Part shown: positions 25,101 through 33,976 of the stretch, piece after piece | How the letters are laid out: every line of letters begins with the position of its first letter | How positions within the stretch are numbered: the first letter of the stretch is position 1 | Source: JAQVYB01 sp964490935 | Lineage (GTDB): Bacteria > Verrucomicrobiota > Kiritimatiellia > RZYC01 | Assembly: GCA_964490935.1 (NCBI GenBank) | Contig: CAZBEO010000001.1 | Location: 62,001-126,000, forward strand | Direction: 5' to 3' | DNA: 64,000 nucleotides | Notes under the pieces: generated by a model | Database searches by the model: none | What the model saw: the letters and a program-made list of their open reading frames with translations, nothing else | What the model was told of the DNA's origin: nothing | Position numbers and translations under genes: made by a program

Positions 25101-28100
25101 CGGTTCGTGCCCGCCAAGTCCATCGCGCCGACCATCCACGCCTCGTTCGATCCCGCATTGATGCAGGGCGAGGCGGCTTGGAGCGCATAATCACTCGTGA
25201 GCAGCGGGTCATTGGTGATGCACCCATCGCCATCGGGAAGTGGCGTCGTGCAGGTGTATTGGATGGCTGCACTGCCGCCATTCCATTCATACGCGGTGTT
25301 GCCATAGATAATGGAATTGAGCGCGGACCCCAGATAGGTGCCGCTGGAATTGGCCGTCATGGTGCAGTTACGCAGATTCGATTGATACGCCCCGCCGCCT
25401 TCGCTCACGCTGACATTTTCCGTGATCAGGCTGTTATAAACGGTACAGGCGGCCACGCCGCCGCCACTCACGGCGCAGGCGTTTCCGCGAATCGTACAGT
25501 TGGAAACCATGGCGGCAAACACGCCGCCGCCGTTGGAGTTTCCATTCGTGGCCACATTCAGGGAAACATCACACCGCACAGCACTTCCCGCAGCGATACC
25601 TCCGCCATCGCCGTACCGGGCGGTATTGCCACTGACCGTGCAATCAACCAGATTCGCTTCATAGGCGCCACCACCGTGCCGAGCCGCATTATTCTGGAGA
25701 GTACTGTTGAGCAGCGTCCCCCTGTAAACGCCCCCGCCGTATGCGTAGGCGTTGCATCCTGAAATCACGCAGTTACTCAGCACCGCCGTTTCGTCCATGC
25801 AATAGGCACCGCCACCATGATCGCGCTGAGTCGAAGTGTACGCGGTGTATCCATTGGTCAGCGTCATGTTTTCCAGACGCGTGTTCGGCCCCATGAGTAC
25901 ACAACGCACGGATTCCTCATCCGGCCCGGCATACCCCGCAATGATCGTGACCGCAGGTCCGTTGACGCCGCGTACCGTGACGGCGTTGGTCTGGATCACG
26001 CGGTTGGAGGTGGAGAGTTCACCATACTGCCGCGCGCCCGTGTTATACACGCCGTTGCTGACGAGAATGAGTCCGCCATAAATCGAATCATCCACCGCCG
26101 CCTGAATGGTCTGCTTGGCCGTGGCCCAGTTCGTGCCTGCGGCGGAATCATCTCCATCGATGGTCACATGCTGCACCACGTTTTCCACATACACCGTCGC
26201 AGCAGCCTGACCCACGGCATCCTGGTTAATCGCCGTCAGCAGAACCGTATATTCGCCTTCCCCAGCCCACGCATGAGAGGGCCACGTCTCATTGTTCACG
26301 CTGGAGCTGTCGCCGAAGTGCCAGACAAGCCCCAGTGGGCGTCCGGCGTTGTCATCGGAAAACATCGGCAGTTCGGCACCGGGGGCCACATGAAGTCCAT
26401 TCGGGAAGCCAATCCCCATTTCAAGATCGTTTGTACAACCCGCGTACCAGAACTGATCCCAGCCGATATCCACCGAGGTGCCATTCTGGCGAGGTTCGTC
26501 GTCGCAATCGGTGGCAGCCGCCATCCACTCCTGCGTGATGCCCGCGCCGATGCACGGAGAATTCTGGAGCAGATGGCCGTATCTCATGCCGGCCAGGAGC
26601 GGCGCATTGGTGAATCCGCCCTGATTCACTTCCGGCATTGGCGTGGTGCAGGAGTAGCTGAAATACGGAGGAGCGGCAAAAGAACCATTGCCCCAGTTGG
26701 GACCCGTGACCGCCTCGTTATAATAGACAATCGTATTCACGCAGAAGCCGTGCGATACGCCGCCGCCCTCCATCGCGCGGTTGCCGATGACGGTGCAGTT
26801 GTAGAGCCCCACATCGTCAGCGCCGCCGCCGGACTTCGTTGCTTCATTGTCCGCAAGCAGGCAGTTCCACGCCTCGCCATAGATCATGCCACCGCCGTAT
26901 TGGGCGCGGTTGCCGATGATCTTCGAATGGGACAATTCACTCTCATACACGCCGCCGCCCCGCTGCCCCGCTTCGTTGTATTCCACGTCGCAATGCGTAA
27001 TCACGCCTTGATAAATGCCTCCGCCGTAGCCATACGCCGCACATCCCACCACGATACAATTGGAGACCGCGCCCCTCGATCCGTCGCAAAAAACGCCGCC
27101 GCCACTTCCCGAGAATTCGAATTCGATCCCCGAACGACCACCCGAAAGCGTGAACCCCGAAAGCGAGGCCCCGCCGGACAACAGCACGCACCGCACCGCA
27201 TTCGAGCCGCATCCGTACACATTGGTGGATGCCGGATCCTGCGCCCCCCGAATCTCTGTGAATTCCGGGCCGTTCATACTGCGCACAGGGAACGGATTGG
27301 TCACGGCCACGCGGTTCGAATGAGCAAATGCGTACGCACCGCCCGTGTCATACACGCCATTGCTCACCCAGACGGACGCCCCCGGCACCGTACAGGCATC
27401 CACCGCCGCCTGAATCGTTTGTTTCGCGGTGGACCAGCTCATGCCATCCGCCGCATCGCTGCCATTGGTCGCCACATAAAACGCCACCTCCAGCACACGC
27501 ACCGTGACGACCGCAGAAACTTCACCCAGCAGATTCGATGCAGCGAGCCGCACTTCATAATCGCCCGTGTTGGTGAAGGCATGCGTGAAGAAGGGTACGT
27601 TGGTCAGCGCGGTACCGTCGTCAATCTCCCACGTCGTCTGCTCGCAGCGCCCGATAATGGCCGCTTCGAGGGGCAACGGATAGCCGGGCACCACCACAGC
27701 GCCCAGCGGCAGGCTGATGGCGACCTGGAGCGTATCGGTCAGGCTGTTCGCCCAGAACTCATCGGCACCGATATCCACCGTGCCGGCATTCAGGCGCGCC
27801 TCGCCGTCGATGTCTGTACCCGTCGCCATCCATTCCGCATTCGTACCGGCGTCGATGCAGGGAGAATCGGAAAGCAGATGCGGATCGATCAAGCTCACGA
27901 TACGCGGGGCGTCGGCGATGTTGTTGGTTCCAAACTCCCCTTCCGGGAGCGGCGTGGTGCAGGAGAATTCGAAATATGCACTTTCTGAATCCTCCTCCGA
28001 TGGCCAGTTCGGGTACCGGATGGAGGCGGTGTTGTAATAGACCAGACAGTTCACGGCCATCACTTCGACGATGCCTCCGCACTCCGCAGCGGAATTGCCG

Positions 28101-29767
28101 ACGATGGTACAGTTCTCGATGGGTCCATCGCCCATGCGCGCCACGCCGCCGCCGAAGCGCTCTGCCGAATTCCCTGCCACGACGCAATTGCTCAGCGCGG
28201 CCATAAACGCGCCGCCGCCCATCTGGGCGCTGTTCCCGGTGATGCGGCAATGCGCCGCAAACGCCTCCATCATTCCGCCGCCATAGCGACCGGACGTATT
28301 ATCCCGCACCACACAATCGTTCAGCCAGGCCACATAGGCCCCGCCGCCATAGCGCGATGCCCGATTGCTCTCGATCACGCTGTCATAACAAACCGCCCCC
28401 GCGACGCCCCCGCCCAGACCGGATGCATTATCTGAAATCACACAATTCACCACGGTTCCCGAAAGCGCGAAAGCAAACACCCCGCCGCCGGGATCCTGTT
28501 CTATCGTCCTCCCGCCGCGCACCGTAAAGCCGTACAAAACCGCGCCGGAATCCATGATCACGCCCCGCACCGCCCCCGGTCCAAAGCCGTACTCATTCGT
28601 TGCCGTCGGGTCCACCGCGCCCACAATATGCGTCACCAACGGTCCATTCATACTGCGCAAGACCACGCCGGTTCCAATCATCGCCCGGTTGGTCTGATCA
28701 TACATAACGCCGCCGCCCTGATCATACACCCCGTTGGTCACCCATACCGTGTCGCCCTCGCCCGCAACATCCAGTGCCTCCTGAATCGTATGCGCCGCCG
28801 TCGCCCAGTTCGTATAGGGCAACGCCGGGCTCGGACTATTCGTCCACACAAACCGATCCGACACCAACAGGCCCAAGCCCGAAACCGGCCGATTCGACAC
28901 CCCGGCCTGCGCATCCGAAAACACGTCCAACGTACCGTTGTAATACACCCCATCCAGCGGAGAAAAAGTCACCGTCACATTCGTGGCCGACTCGGGTGGA
29001 AGCACAAAATTCGTCGCGCTCACCGTATACCCCGTCGGAACCTGAATATCGGAAACGGTTAAGGCTTCATCGCCCAGACTGCTCACCGTGATGACCCGCT
29101 GAGTCGACGTATTCACCGCCACCCTGCCAAAGGCCAGCTCACCGGACACCACCACCACGCGCCCGGTAAAAGGCACGAACACAAAATCCGTCATCCAGCC
29201 CGCATCGGAGCCCTCGCTTTCCGAAATATCCTTGGAATATTCCCAGCGTAGGGTAGACACATTCGACGCCAGCACATATTGACACTGCTGCCAGTCCGCG
29301 TCCCCGGAAAGGACATTCGATTCAGATCCGTTTATATAGAACGTGAGATCGTCATACCCCTCTTCCGAGGAGACCTTCCACTGAAACACCGCCAACCCGC
29401 GCCCCGTCACCACCGTCTCCATCCAGTTCGCCCCATTATTCGTTGTCGCCCCCGACTGTGCCGCACACGAATCCGGCTCACGAGTCGTGTTGGTTTGCGC
29501 AAACCAATCCGCATCGCCACCAGTGGTCCAGGTGAAGGCGGGGGCGTGCGTCGCCTCCGCCAACGTCGTACAGCTTTGCGCACGAGCGCCGGCCACTAAA
29601 ATCCCGACCGCCGCCAAAACCAGCCATCCGCACTTTTTCCAATGATTGGAAAAACCGGGTGAAAAGTTTCCAATGATTGGAACTTTTTCGGAATGATTTT
29701 CCAATGATTGGAAAAAAGAAAATGAAGAACGCAGAACCGACAAACCGCCACGCAGTGTACCACGCAT
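21965..29767 (-). CDS. Giant secreted protein A, main part (five beta-helix units with PKD-like and FN3 domains)
   Basis: The start is the ATG at 29767, behind AAAGGAGGT. A leader of about 45 residues contains FQSLE, PIIGN and FSNHWK, translated from three palindromes, followed by the signal peptide hydrophobic core (GWLVLAAVGILVAGARAQS). A lectin/jellyroll-like N-domain and a Hydin/ASPM-like domain (to about residue 300) precede repeated beta-helix units starting near 306, 763, 1200, 1662 and 2132. Each opens like YTNWATAAxxIQxAxD and closes DIGADEF or DMGAYEY, matching the choice-of-anchor Q beta-helix type; PKD-like and FN3 domains lie between. The true frame is lost near residue 2546, and the last 50 or so residues before the stop at 21965 are shadow. 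Carbohydrate binding or adhesion is inference. Confidence 0.8.
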   Translation of the reverse strand: MRGTLRGGLSVLRSSFSFFQSLENHSEKVPIIGNFSPGFSNHWKKCGWLVLAAVGILVAGARAQSCTTLAEATHAPAFTWTTGGDADWFAQTNTTREPDSCAAQSGATTNNGANWMETVVTGRGLAVFQWKVSSEEGYDDLTFYINGSESNVLSGDADWQQCQYVLASNVSTLRWEYSKDISESEGSDAGWMTDFVFVPFTGRVVVVSGELAFGRVAVNTSTQRVITVSSLGDEALTVSDIQVPTGYTVSATNFVLPPESATNVTVTFSPLDGVYYNGTLDVFSDAQAGVSNRPVSGLGLLVSDRFVWTNSPSPALPYTNWATAAHTIQEALDVAGEGDTVWVTNGVYDQGGGVMYDQTNRAMIGTGVVLRSMNGPLVTHIVGAVDPTATNEYGFGPGAVRGVIMDSGAVLYGFTVRGGRTIEQDPGGGVFAFALSGTVVNCVISDNASGLGGGVAGAVCYDSVIESNRASRYGGGAYVAWLNDCVVRDNTSGRYGGGMMEAFAAHCRITGNSAQMGGGAFMAALSNCVVAGNSAERFGGGVARMGDGPIENCTIVGNSAAECGGIVEVMAVNCLVYYNTASIRYPNWPSEEDSESAYFEFSCTTPLPEGEFGTNNIADAPRIVSLIDPHLLSDSPCIDAGTNAEWMATGTDIDGEARLNAGTVDIGADEFWANSLTDTLQVAISLPLGAVVVPGYPLPLEAAIIGRCEQTTWEIDDGTALTNVPFFTHAFTNTGDYEVRLAASNLLGEVSAVVTVRVLEVAFYVATNGSDAADGMSWSTAKQTIQAAVDACTVPGASVWVSNGVYDTGGAYAFAHSNRVAVTNPFPVRSMNGPEFTEIRGAQDPASTNVYGCGSNAVRCVLLSGGASLSGFTLSGGRSGIEFEFSGSGGGVFCDGSRGAVSNCIVVGCAAYGYGGGIYQGVITHCDVEYNEAGQRGGGVYESELSHSKIIGNRAQYGGGMIYGEAWNCLLADNEATKSGGGADDVGLYNCTVIGNRAMEGGGVSHGFCVNTIVYYNEAVTGPNWGNGSFAAPPYFSYSCTTPMPEVNQGGFTNAPLLAGMRYGHLLQNSPCIGAGITQEWMAAATDCDDEPRQNGTSVDIGWDQFWYAGCTNDLEMGIGFPNGLHVAPGAELPMFSDDNAGRPLGLVWHFGDSSSVNNETWPSHAWAGEGEYTVLLTAINQDAVGQAAATVYVENVVQHVTIDGDDSAAGTNWATAKQTIQAAVDDSIYGGLILVSNGVYNTGARQYGELSTSNRVIQTNAVTVRGVNGPAVTIIAGYAGPDEESVRCVLMGPNTRLENMTLTNGYTAYTSTQRDHGGGAYCMDETAVLSNCVISGCNAYAYGGGVYRGTLLNSTLQNNAARHGGGAYEANLVDCTVSGNTARYGDGGGIAAGSAVRCDVSLNVATNGNSNGGGVFAAMVSNCTIRGNACAVSGGGVAACTVYNSLITENVSVSEGGGAYQSNLRNCTMTANSSGTYLGSALNSIIYGNTAYEWNGGSAAIQYTCTTPLPDGDGCITNDPLLTSDYALQAASPCINAGSNEAWMVGAMDLAGTNRLIDTTVDMGAYEYWMGPGNLMATFAGGNVLLTWELPLGVSSCAVYRGDAELPPASPLAMLGSTNRWQDTNALSGECYFYWVQTYFNGESSPVMNPVYYCVPSGPENTHYVWAGSTTPQAPYTNWATAATNIQDAVDVASDGHTVLVGDGTYDTGWRTDSSDSEEPVYLKNRVFITNDITVRSAGGPEKTSIRGEGPNGTNAVRSVYMRGHSILSGFTLSGGHVAAEMEDWTHRNQTGGGVFMEGGAIVSNCVITQCGGSGVANWKGGRLVDSMIVHNAGEDGGGLYLTGEALVMRCAIVDNTAAPVRGDGGHGGGAFLTGDEADGIPVLRNCFIAGNLAEPLRLGGGGGVMLNGGHLVNCTLINNRSMEFGGGIYVGASASTQQVVNCISYHNQAPYGCDVYVEQNSEVAAVLEFNCVSEVLTGSGNITNDPFMVGSEDAHILEASPCRGAGDLSVVLLGETDVDKEFRLGPGITVDIGCDQFHADAIFGEVTPGIAASFTNLVAGVPCPLWTDVRGKVNAFVWRYNAGAGVQRITNAWQISPVFTNAGQVEVVITATNADGAFSHTCTVTVVESFTNYVSLNGAHVAPYTNWANAATNVQSAIDACFAGGVTIVNTGIYKQGSTIRIEKPVTLRGTEDGETDEIELNGENAYGVLFMDHEAAVVENLTLRLGKASQGGGAVVYGGVLRHCTVQDNTAEGFGACVRAFGSGILEDCYIARNVANEYGGGVYADDRAQILRCWITSNTSRKNGGGAWLDQDAVMLNTFVDFNRAFGGGGVAFGAGGTMRNCTVVRNLAEGYGGGVLHGKGITRNSLMYYNEAPVGADNYKPSGAIEVNYCLTTPGVTGTGNITGANPRLASLHNPHILPSSPARNAGDSSGIVNGEVDYDSESRIYEGTVDIGCDEVIPTNLLPSCIVYILNEDTLRVNDSTELWASLFGKPASLVWTVTGVGVTNTYTDQTFITASWSAPGLYPVVLTASNLGGVASATAPYGWWSRALSITSHRADCMLLRSRTGLMPPPTSKTRLTPAPWAVPRWSAPEPTT
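29637..29713. repeat. Three TTCCAATGATTGGAA palindromes with a 31-bp period
   Basis: Perfect 15-bp palindromes around a central G lie at 29637-29651, 29668-29682 and 29699-29713, each exactly 31 bp from the next. They lie inside the coding leader of gene A, 54 bp after the start codon, and are read as FQSLE, PIIG and FSNHWK. The same arrangement occurs at 51357-51433. Confidence 0.95.
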
Positions 29768-29906
29768 ACCCGACCTCCTTTGATAGCCTAGATCGGGATA
29801 TCTTAGTGAGGACATCCTGCAATAACAATTCAAAATACGCGCCACGATAGGTCGCATTCCTGGACGGCCATGAGAGGCATCGGCCCAGATGCCACTCACT
29901 TTTTAG

Positions 29907-29928
29907 AAAATGCCCGCGAGCCGCGGGC
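29907..29928 (-). terminator. Intrinsic terminator after gene B
   Basis: A 7-bp stem GCCCGCG/CGCGGGC at 29912-29918 and 29922-29928 is followed on the minus strand by A then TTTT, 13 bp after the stop of gene B. The remainder of 29768-29906 is the upstream region of gene A, with no other clear feature. Confidence 0.6.
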
Positions 29929-29940
29929 GCTCCCGATGGA

Positions 29941-32900
29941 CTAGTTCACGGGTTCGGCTTCTTCGAATCCCCAAGGCTGAATGCGCTGGGTTTGGGTGGC
30001 ACTTTGCCAGAGGTACCACATGCCGTAGATCGGTGCGTAGACGGCGCGATCAAATTTCCCGTCGCCATCGTAATCCGCAGGCACCGGCAACGCCTGATTC
30101 CAACCCCAATGTTCCGTGCTCATGGTTTGACTGGCCGACAGCCACGCATACCACTGGCCATTGTCCGGCCAAAAAACCGCCACGTCGGTGAGTCCATCGC
30201 CATCGTAGTCGCCGGGAACAGGATCTGTTTCGTTCCAGCCCCAAGGCTGCATGCGCGGGGTTTGCGTCGCACTTTGCCAGAGGTACCACATGCCATATTC
30301 CGCCGAATAAACCGCCAAATCGGTCAGACCATCCCCATCGTAGTCACCCGGCACGGGTTCGGCTTCATTCCACCCCCATGCCTGAATGCGCGAAGTCTGC
30401 GTGGCCGATTGCCAGATGAACCAGGTGCCGCTTTCAGGGACATACACAGCAAGATCGGTAATACCATCGCCATCGTAGTCGGCAGGAACTGGAATGGCTT
30501 CATTCCAGCCCCAAGCCTGTACGCGCGCGATCTGGGAATTGCTCTGCCAGATCAGCCAGGTCCCGCTTTCCGGCGCGTACACGGCCACGTCGTATTTGCC
30601 ATCGCCATCATAATCACCGGCCACCGGCGTGCTATTTACCCAGCCCCATGCCTGTTGATACAAACTATAGTCAGAGCTCTTCAAAATGTACCACTGTCCC
30701 ATGTCAGGCCAGAACACCGCCACATCGGCTTTGGCATCACCATCAAAATCCAAATACACGCCCTGACTGCCCGCCTGATGAATCACATACTGCATGCCGG
30801 CTATCCACGCCGTGGTTTCGCGTTTGCTTCCACTGTTTTGCTCGATGACTAATTCCACGCTTCCAATACCTGTTCCGCTGGCACCAGACACCACCGTAAC
30901 CCAATCCGACGTACTAACAGCTATCCAAGCGGTATTGCTGGCGGCCTGTACAGCAACATGAACCGTGCCACCTTCGCGTACCGCATTGGTGGCGCCCAGT
31001 TCGCCACCACCCGGTTCCAACACCAGATTCGTCGTGCCATACACCAACGTATAATTTTGCGGAATACTAAATGAACCAAACGTCCCCGAGCGCGATGAAT
31101 ACGTGGCAAATTCGTAGCGCGTTGTTCCATTCGCATCCCCCGTCACACGCAGCGTACTGGAAGTGCCCAACGTCAGCGTATCGCGCACAATCAACAGATC
31201 ACTGGTTGTGTTCTCCAGTTCCACATCAAACATCCCGTCCAGTTGCACCGAACCCTCGATCGTAAGAGTACCCACGCTGGCCCCTGGTGCTAAGTGTGAA
31301 TTAAATAACGCGATCAACTGGTTTATGCTGTTCAGAAGCCCAAGTATACCTCTGCCCCCCAGCCGCGCACCAGGCCCAACATGCACATCGCCCAAGCTTT
31401 CCAGCCGGCCCTCAACGCGCAGCCGGCCTCCGGCCACATCCACGCCGCCCAGCTGATTACTGCTCCCTGCAACAACCACATCCCCGTGACCATCCACCGT
31501 CATGCGGCCCGGCCCCGAAAGGAAAGCAGGCAACCTAACCACGACATTAGAATCCCCTTGAATGATTCCATCACCCGAAAATAGCATATTTTGCAAAGGT
31601 GCCATGCTCGCGCGCACGGCAAGGATTCCGTTATTGGTGAAAATAAGATTCAGCTCTGGATTCCCCAAATTTCCTGGCTGACGTACACCGCAAGCGCCTC
31701 CATCCAGGCACATAGCATTGCTGGGGGAACCAAAGTTGTTTGATCCAAACAGTTCAATCCGACCCGGACCCGAAAAGTTAAAATCTCCACTACCCAAGGC
31801 ACCCAGCAAATCACCATGAATCTCCACCGCCGTTCCCGTTGTCATCGTCACAAATCGTCCTCCAGGTGCCACCAGCAGATCACAGTTCAACACAAACAAT
31901 CCGCCATTCCCCTGAACCGCTGGCTGAAGTCCTCCGCTCACCACCTCGTTGGTCAGCGTAATGGTTTGACCCGGTCCATTAACTACGACCGCATTAGACC
32001 CTGCTGCCCGAATACTTTGGACCTCCACATTCGTATCCAGATTTATCGTAAGCGGCTCAAAGCCTGAAACAAAACCCACGTTATCATTCTTCCCCGGAAC
32101 AAGTCCGCCTGAGTTGCTCCAGTTCGCGGCGTCACTCCAACTGTTGTTGGTCGTTTTATTCCAGGCAGGAGTATCTTCTAAGAAGATCGAATGATCGTTG
32201 TAGCGTAGCGTATGCGTTGTAAGACCAATGACACGGCTGAACTGCCCCGTCAGACTACCAAACGTAATCAGGTTGGTACGGGACGTTGCGTTCTCGTCAA
32301 GCCTATAGATCTCCAACGTGCTATATCTGCCCAACTCCAACCTGTTATCCCCCAAATCGAACGTCCCTAGTCCCGCCGGGGTTTCGAACAACACCAACGT
32401 GCCATCGATGGATGCCGCAACCGATCCCGATATTTCATTCGTCACCACCAACGTGGTACCGTTATATCGCGCACCTGATGCAACGATCAGTTTATTGGTA
32501 GAAGAAAAACGAATGCCTGATCCCCCAGATACCGAACCCTCGTTCACCACAAAATCGCCAAAAGAAATATTGTTAGACGTGGAGATCCCCATACGTCCCG
32601 TACCGTTTTTTGTGAGTTTTCCTTCAGAATAAATACTATCCAACACGTTCATGCTCGCAGTTCTCGCAACCGAAACAACGCCCGACTCTCCAAACCATAG
32701 CTGGCCGTACAGAAGAAAATCTCCGCTTTGTACCGTAATAGCGGCTCCTGCATCCGCCAGCGACAAAGCTCCGCCCCGGAAACAGGTAAAACGGTTGTTC
32801 GTATTAAACAACAAACCAGCCACTGAACGATCCTCGCCAAGGTTCACCTCTAGGTGTGCAGGCGACTGGGCACTAAAAAGTGCGACATTCGAATAAACCG

Positions 32901-33447
32901 GCACCACGCCACCACTCCAATTCATTGGATCTGCCCAGTTGGTTCCCGCCTGGCTATTCCAGGAATAATCCACCACCACCGGCGGTGCTGGCGCGTTTGA
33001 CGTGGTAATCGAAATCTCCGTGCTGTACGCCGTACCCGCAGTATTCATCGCATACGACCGCACCGTATACCTTGTGCCCGCAGTGACCCCACGCGCCTCG
33101 CTGGAAAATAGGCCCAGTCCAGCACCATCCACTGTTTTTGAATCAAAAATAGAAGGGGTTCCGCCACTCGACCAACAAATACCGCGCTGCGTAACCGGTG
33201 CGCCTCCATCGTTGGTCACCGATGACGATACCGTAAAAGTTTCCAGGTCCACACTCCCCACCTGGGGTGCTGCAAGTTGTGGAGGCACCGGCGGCAAGGC
33301 TTTCGGCTGCGCCTGGGCCGGAACGACCAGCGCCAAGCCCAGCAGGGCGATGCCCACGTTCGAGAACGCCGACGCCCACACCGCGCGACCGCACGTTCCC
33401 AACATTATTCCAAAATTTTCGACAACCCCTGCGCCGTACTTTTTCAT
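29941..33447 (-). CDS. Secreted protein B: passenger-like beta-helix, BACON-like domain, six-repeat C-terminal module
   Basis: 1,168 residues from MKKYGAGVV, chosen because it lies just before the hydrophobic signal (VGIALLGLALVVPAQAQ); the frame stays open to 33516. An FN3-like domain (about 50-145) is followed by repeats typical of autotransporter-passenger or PEP-CTERM-associated proteins (NWADPMNWSGGVVP, NNSWSDAANWSNSGGLVP). A BACON-like domain (AWIAVSTSDWVTVVSGASGT, about 830-890) precedes the C-terminal module (about 894-1168). The module has six DxDGD repeats and the QPWGFEEAEPVN end, near-identical to the ends of A, C and D. No outer-membrane translocator domain is visible, so export and anchoring need another route. 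Adhesion or glycan binding is inference. Confidence 0.8.
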   Translation of the reverse strand: MKKYGAGVVENFGIMLGTCGRAVWASAFSNVGIALLGLALVVPAQAQPKALPPVPPQLAAPQVGSVDLETFTVSSSVTNDGGAPVTQRGICWSSGGTPSIFDSKTVDGAGLGLFSSEARGVTAGTRYTVRSYAMNTAGTAYSTEISITTSNAPAPPVVVDYSWNSQAGTNWADPMNWSGGVVPVYSNVALFSAQSPAHLEVNLGEDRSVAGLLFNTNNRFTCFRGGALSLADAGAAITVQSGDFLLYGQLWFGESGVVSVARTASMNVLDSIYSEGKLTKNGTGRMGISTSNNISFGDFVVNEGSVSGGSGIRFSSTNKLIVASGARYNGTTLVVTNEISGSVAASIDGTLVLFETPAGLGTFDLGDNRLELGRYSTLEIYRLDENATSRTNLITFGSLTGQFSRVIGLTTHTLRYNDHSIFLEDTPAWNKTTNNSWSDAANWSNSGGLVPGKNDNVGFVSGFEPLTINLDTNVEVQSIRAAGSNAVVVNGPGQTITLTNEVVSGGLQPAVQGNGGLFVLNCDLLVAPGGRFVTMTTGTAVEIHGDLLGALGSGDFNFSGPGRIELFGSNNFGSPSNAMCLDGGACGVRQPGNLGNPELNLIFTNNGILAVRASMAPLQNMLFSGDGIIQGDSNVVVRLPAFLSGPGRMTVDGHGDVVVAGSSNQLGGVDVAGGRLRVEGRLESLGDVHVGPGARLGGRGILGLLNSINQLIALFNSHLAPGASVGTLTIEGSVQLDGMFDVELENTTSDLLIVRDTLTLGTSSTLRVTGDANGTTRYEFATYSSRSGTFGSFSIPQNYTLVYGTTNLVLEPGGGELGATNAVREGGTVHVAVQAASNTAWIAVSTSDWVTVVSGASGTGIGSVELVIEQNSGSKRETTAWIAGMQYVIHQAGSQGVYLDFDGDAKADVAVFWPDMGQWYILKSSDYSLYQQAWGWVNSTPVAGDYDGDGKYDVAVYAPESGTWLIWQSNSQIARVQAWGWNEAIPVPADYDGDGITDLAVYVPESGTWFIWQSATQTSRIQAWGWNEAEPVPGDYDGDGLTDLAVYSAEYGMWYLWQSATQTPRMQPWGWNETDPVPGDYDGDGLTDVAVFWPDNGQWYAWLSASQTMSTEHWGWNQALPVPADYDGDGKFDRAVYAPIYGMWYLWQSATQTQRIQPWGFEEAEPVN

Positions 33448-33976
33448 CCATTGCTCCCGTATCGTTTGTTGATGGTTAGATGCCCCCCCCGCATTCATCC
33501 GGCGAGCTTCACGCATGGCACATACATGACCTTAGCGTAGGCCTCTGGAAGGAAACAAAGCAACATAAATGCATTTTTCCGGAAGGCCTTTTTCACTATT
33601 TCTGGAGGGCGTCGGGCCCCGACGCCTTGGGCGTGTGGAGTCACTCCGGCGTTGGAATGTTTTGACGGCTGGTGGCTTTGGCTTTGACGCCCAGGCGCGC
33701 GAGCCGCGCGCCGTCCAGAGGAGAGGTGCCGCATTGGGCGATCTCATATCCAACGCCTCGCGGGACGCGCTCACTCTCCGCACGGCCCGTGGGGACACGG
33801 GCCCTCCCGGGAGGGACGTTGTCCCCAACGTCCTTTTATTTTCCCCCAGATCAATCCTTCTCTTCTTTCTTCCAACCCCTCGCACCCTCTCCGCACGGCT
33901 CGCGGGGACGCTCGCCCTCCAGTCTATAGTCTATGGTCTCTTCCCCCTTTGTGCCTTTGTGTGAAAAACATCCCGG
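33448..33976. other. 529-bp intergenic region built from dispersed repeats
   Basis: No gene is seen. The left end is the upstream region of gene B. 33602-33652 carries a GGCGTCGGG/CCCGACGCC element whose inverted copy is at 51723-51773. 33803-33842 carries GGGACGTTGTCCCCAACGTCC, repeated at 51596-51634. 33896-33921 is a GGCGAGCG-type repeat, and 33941-33969 holds the CTTTGTGCCTTTGTGTGA repeat also seen near 36681 and 51657. Confidence 0.7.

Noticed and set aside
25817..27988. 723-codon open frame on the plus strand
   Set aside because: It is antisense to the beta-helix repeats of gene A; repetitive GC-rich coding sequence leaves the opposite strand open. The translation has no domain and no start signal.
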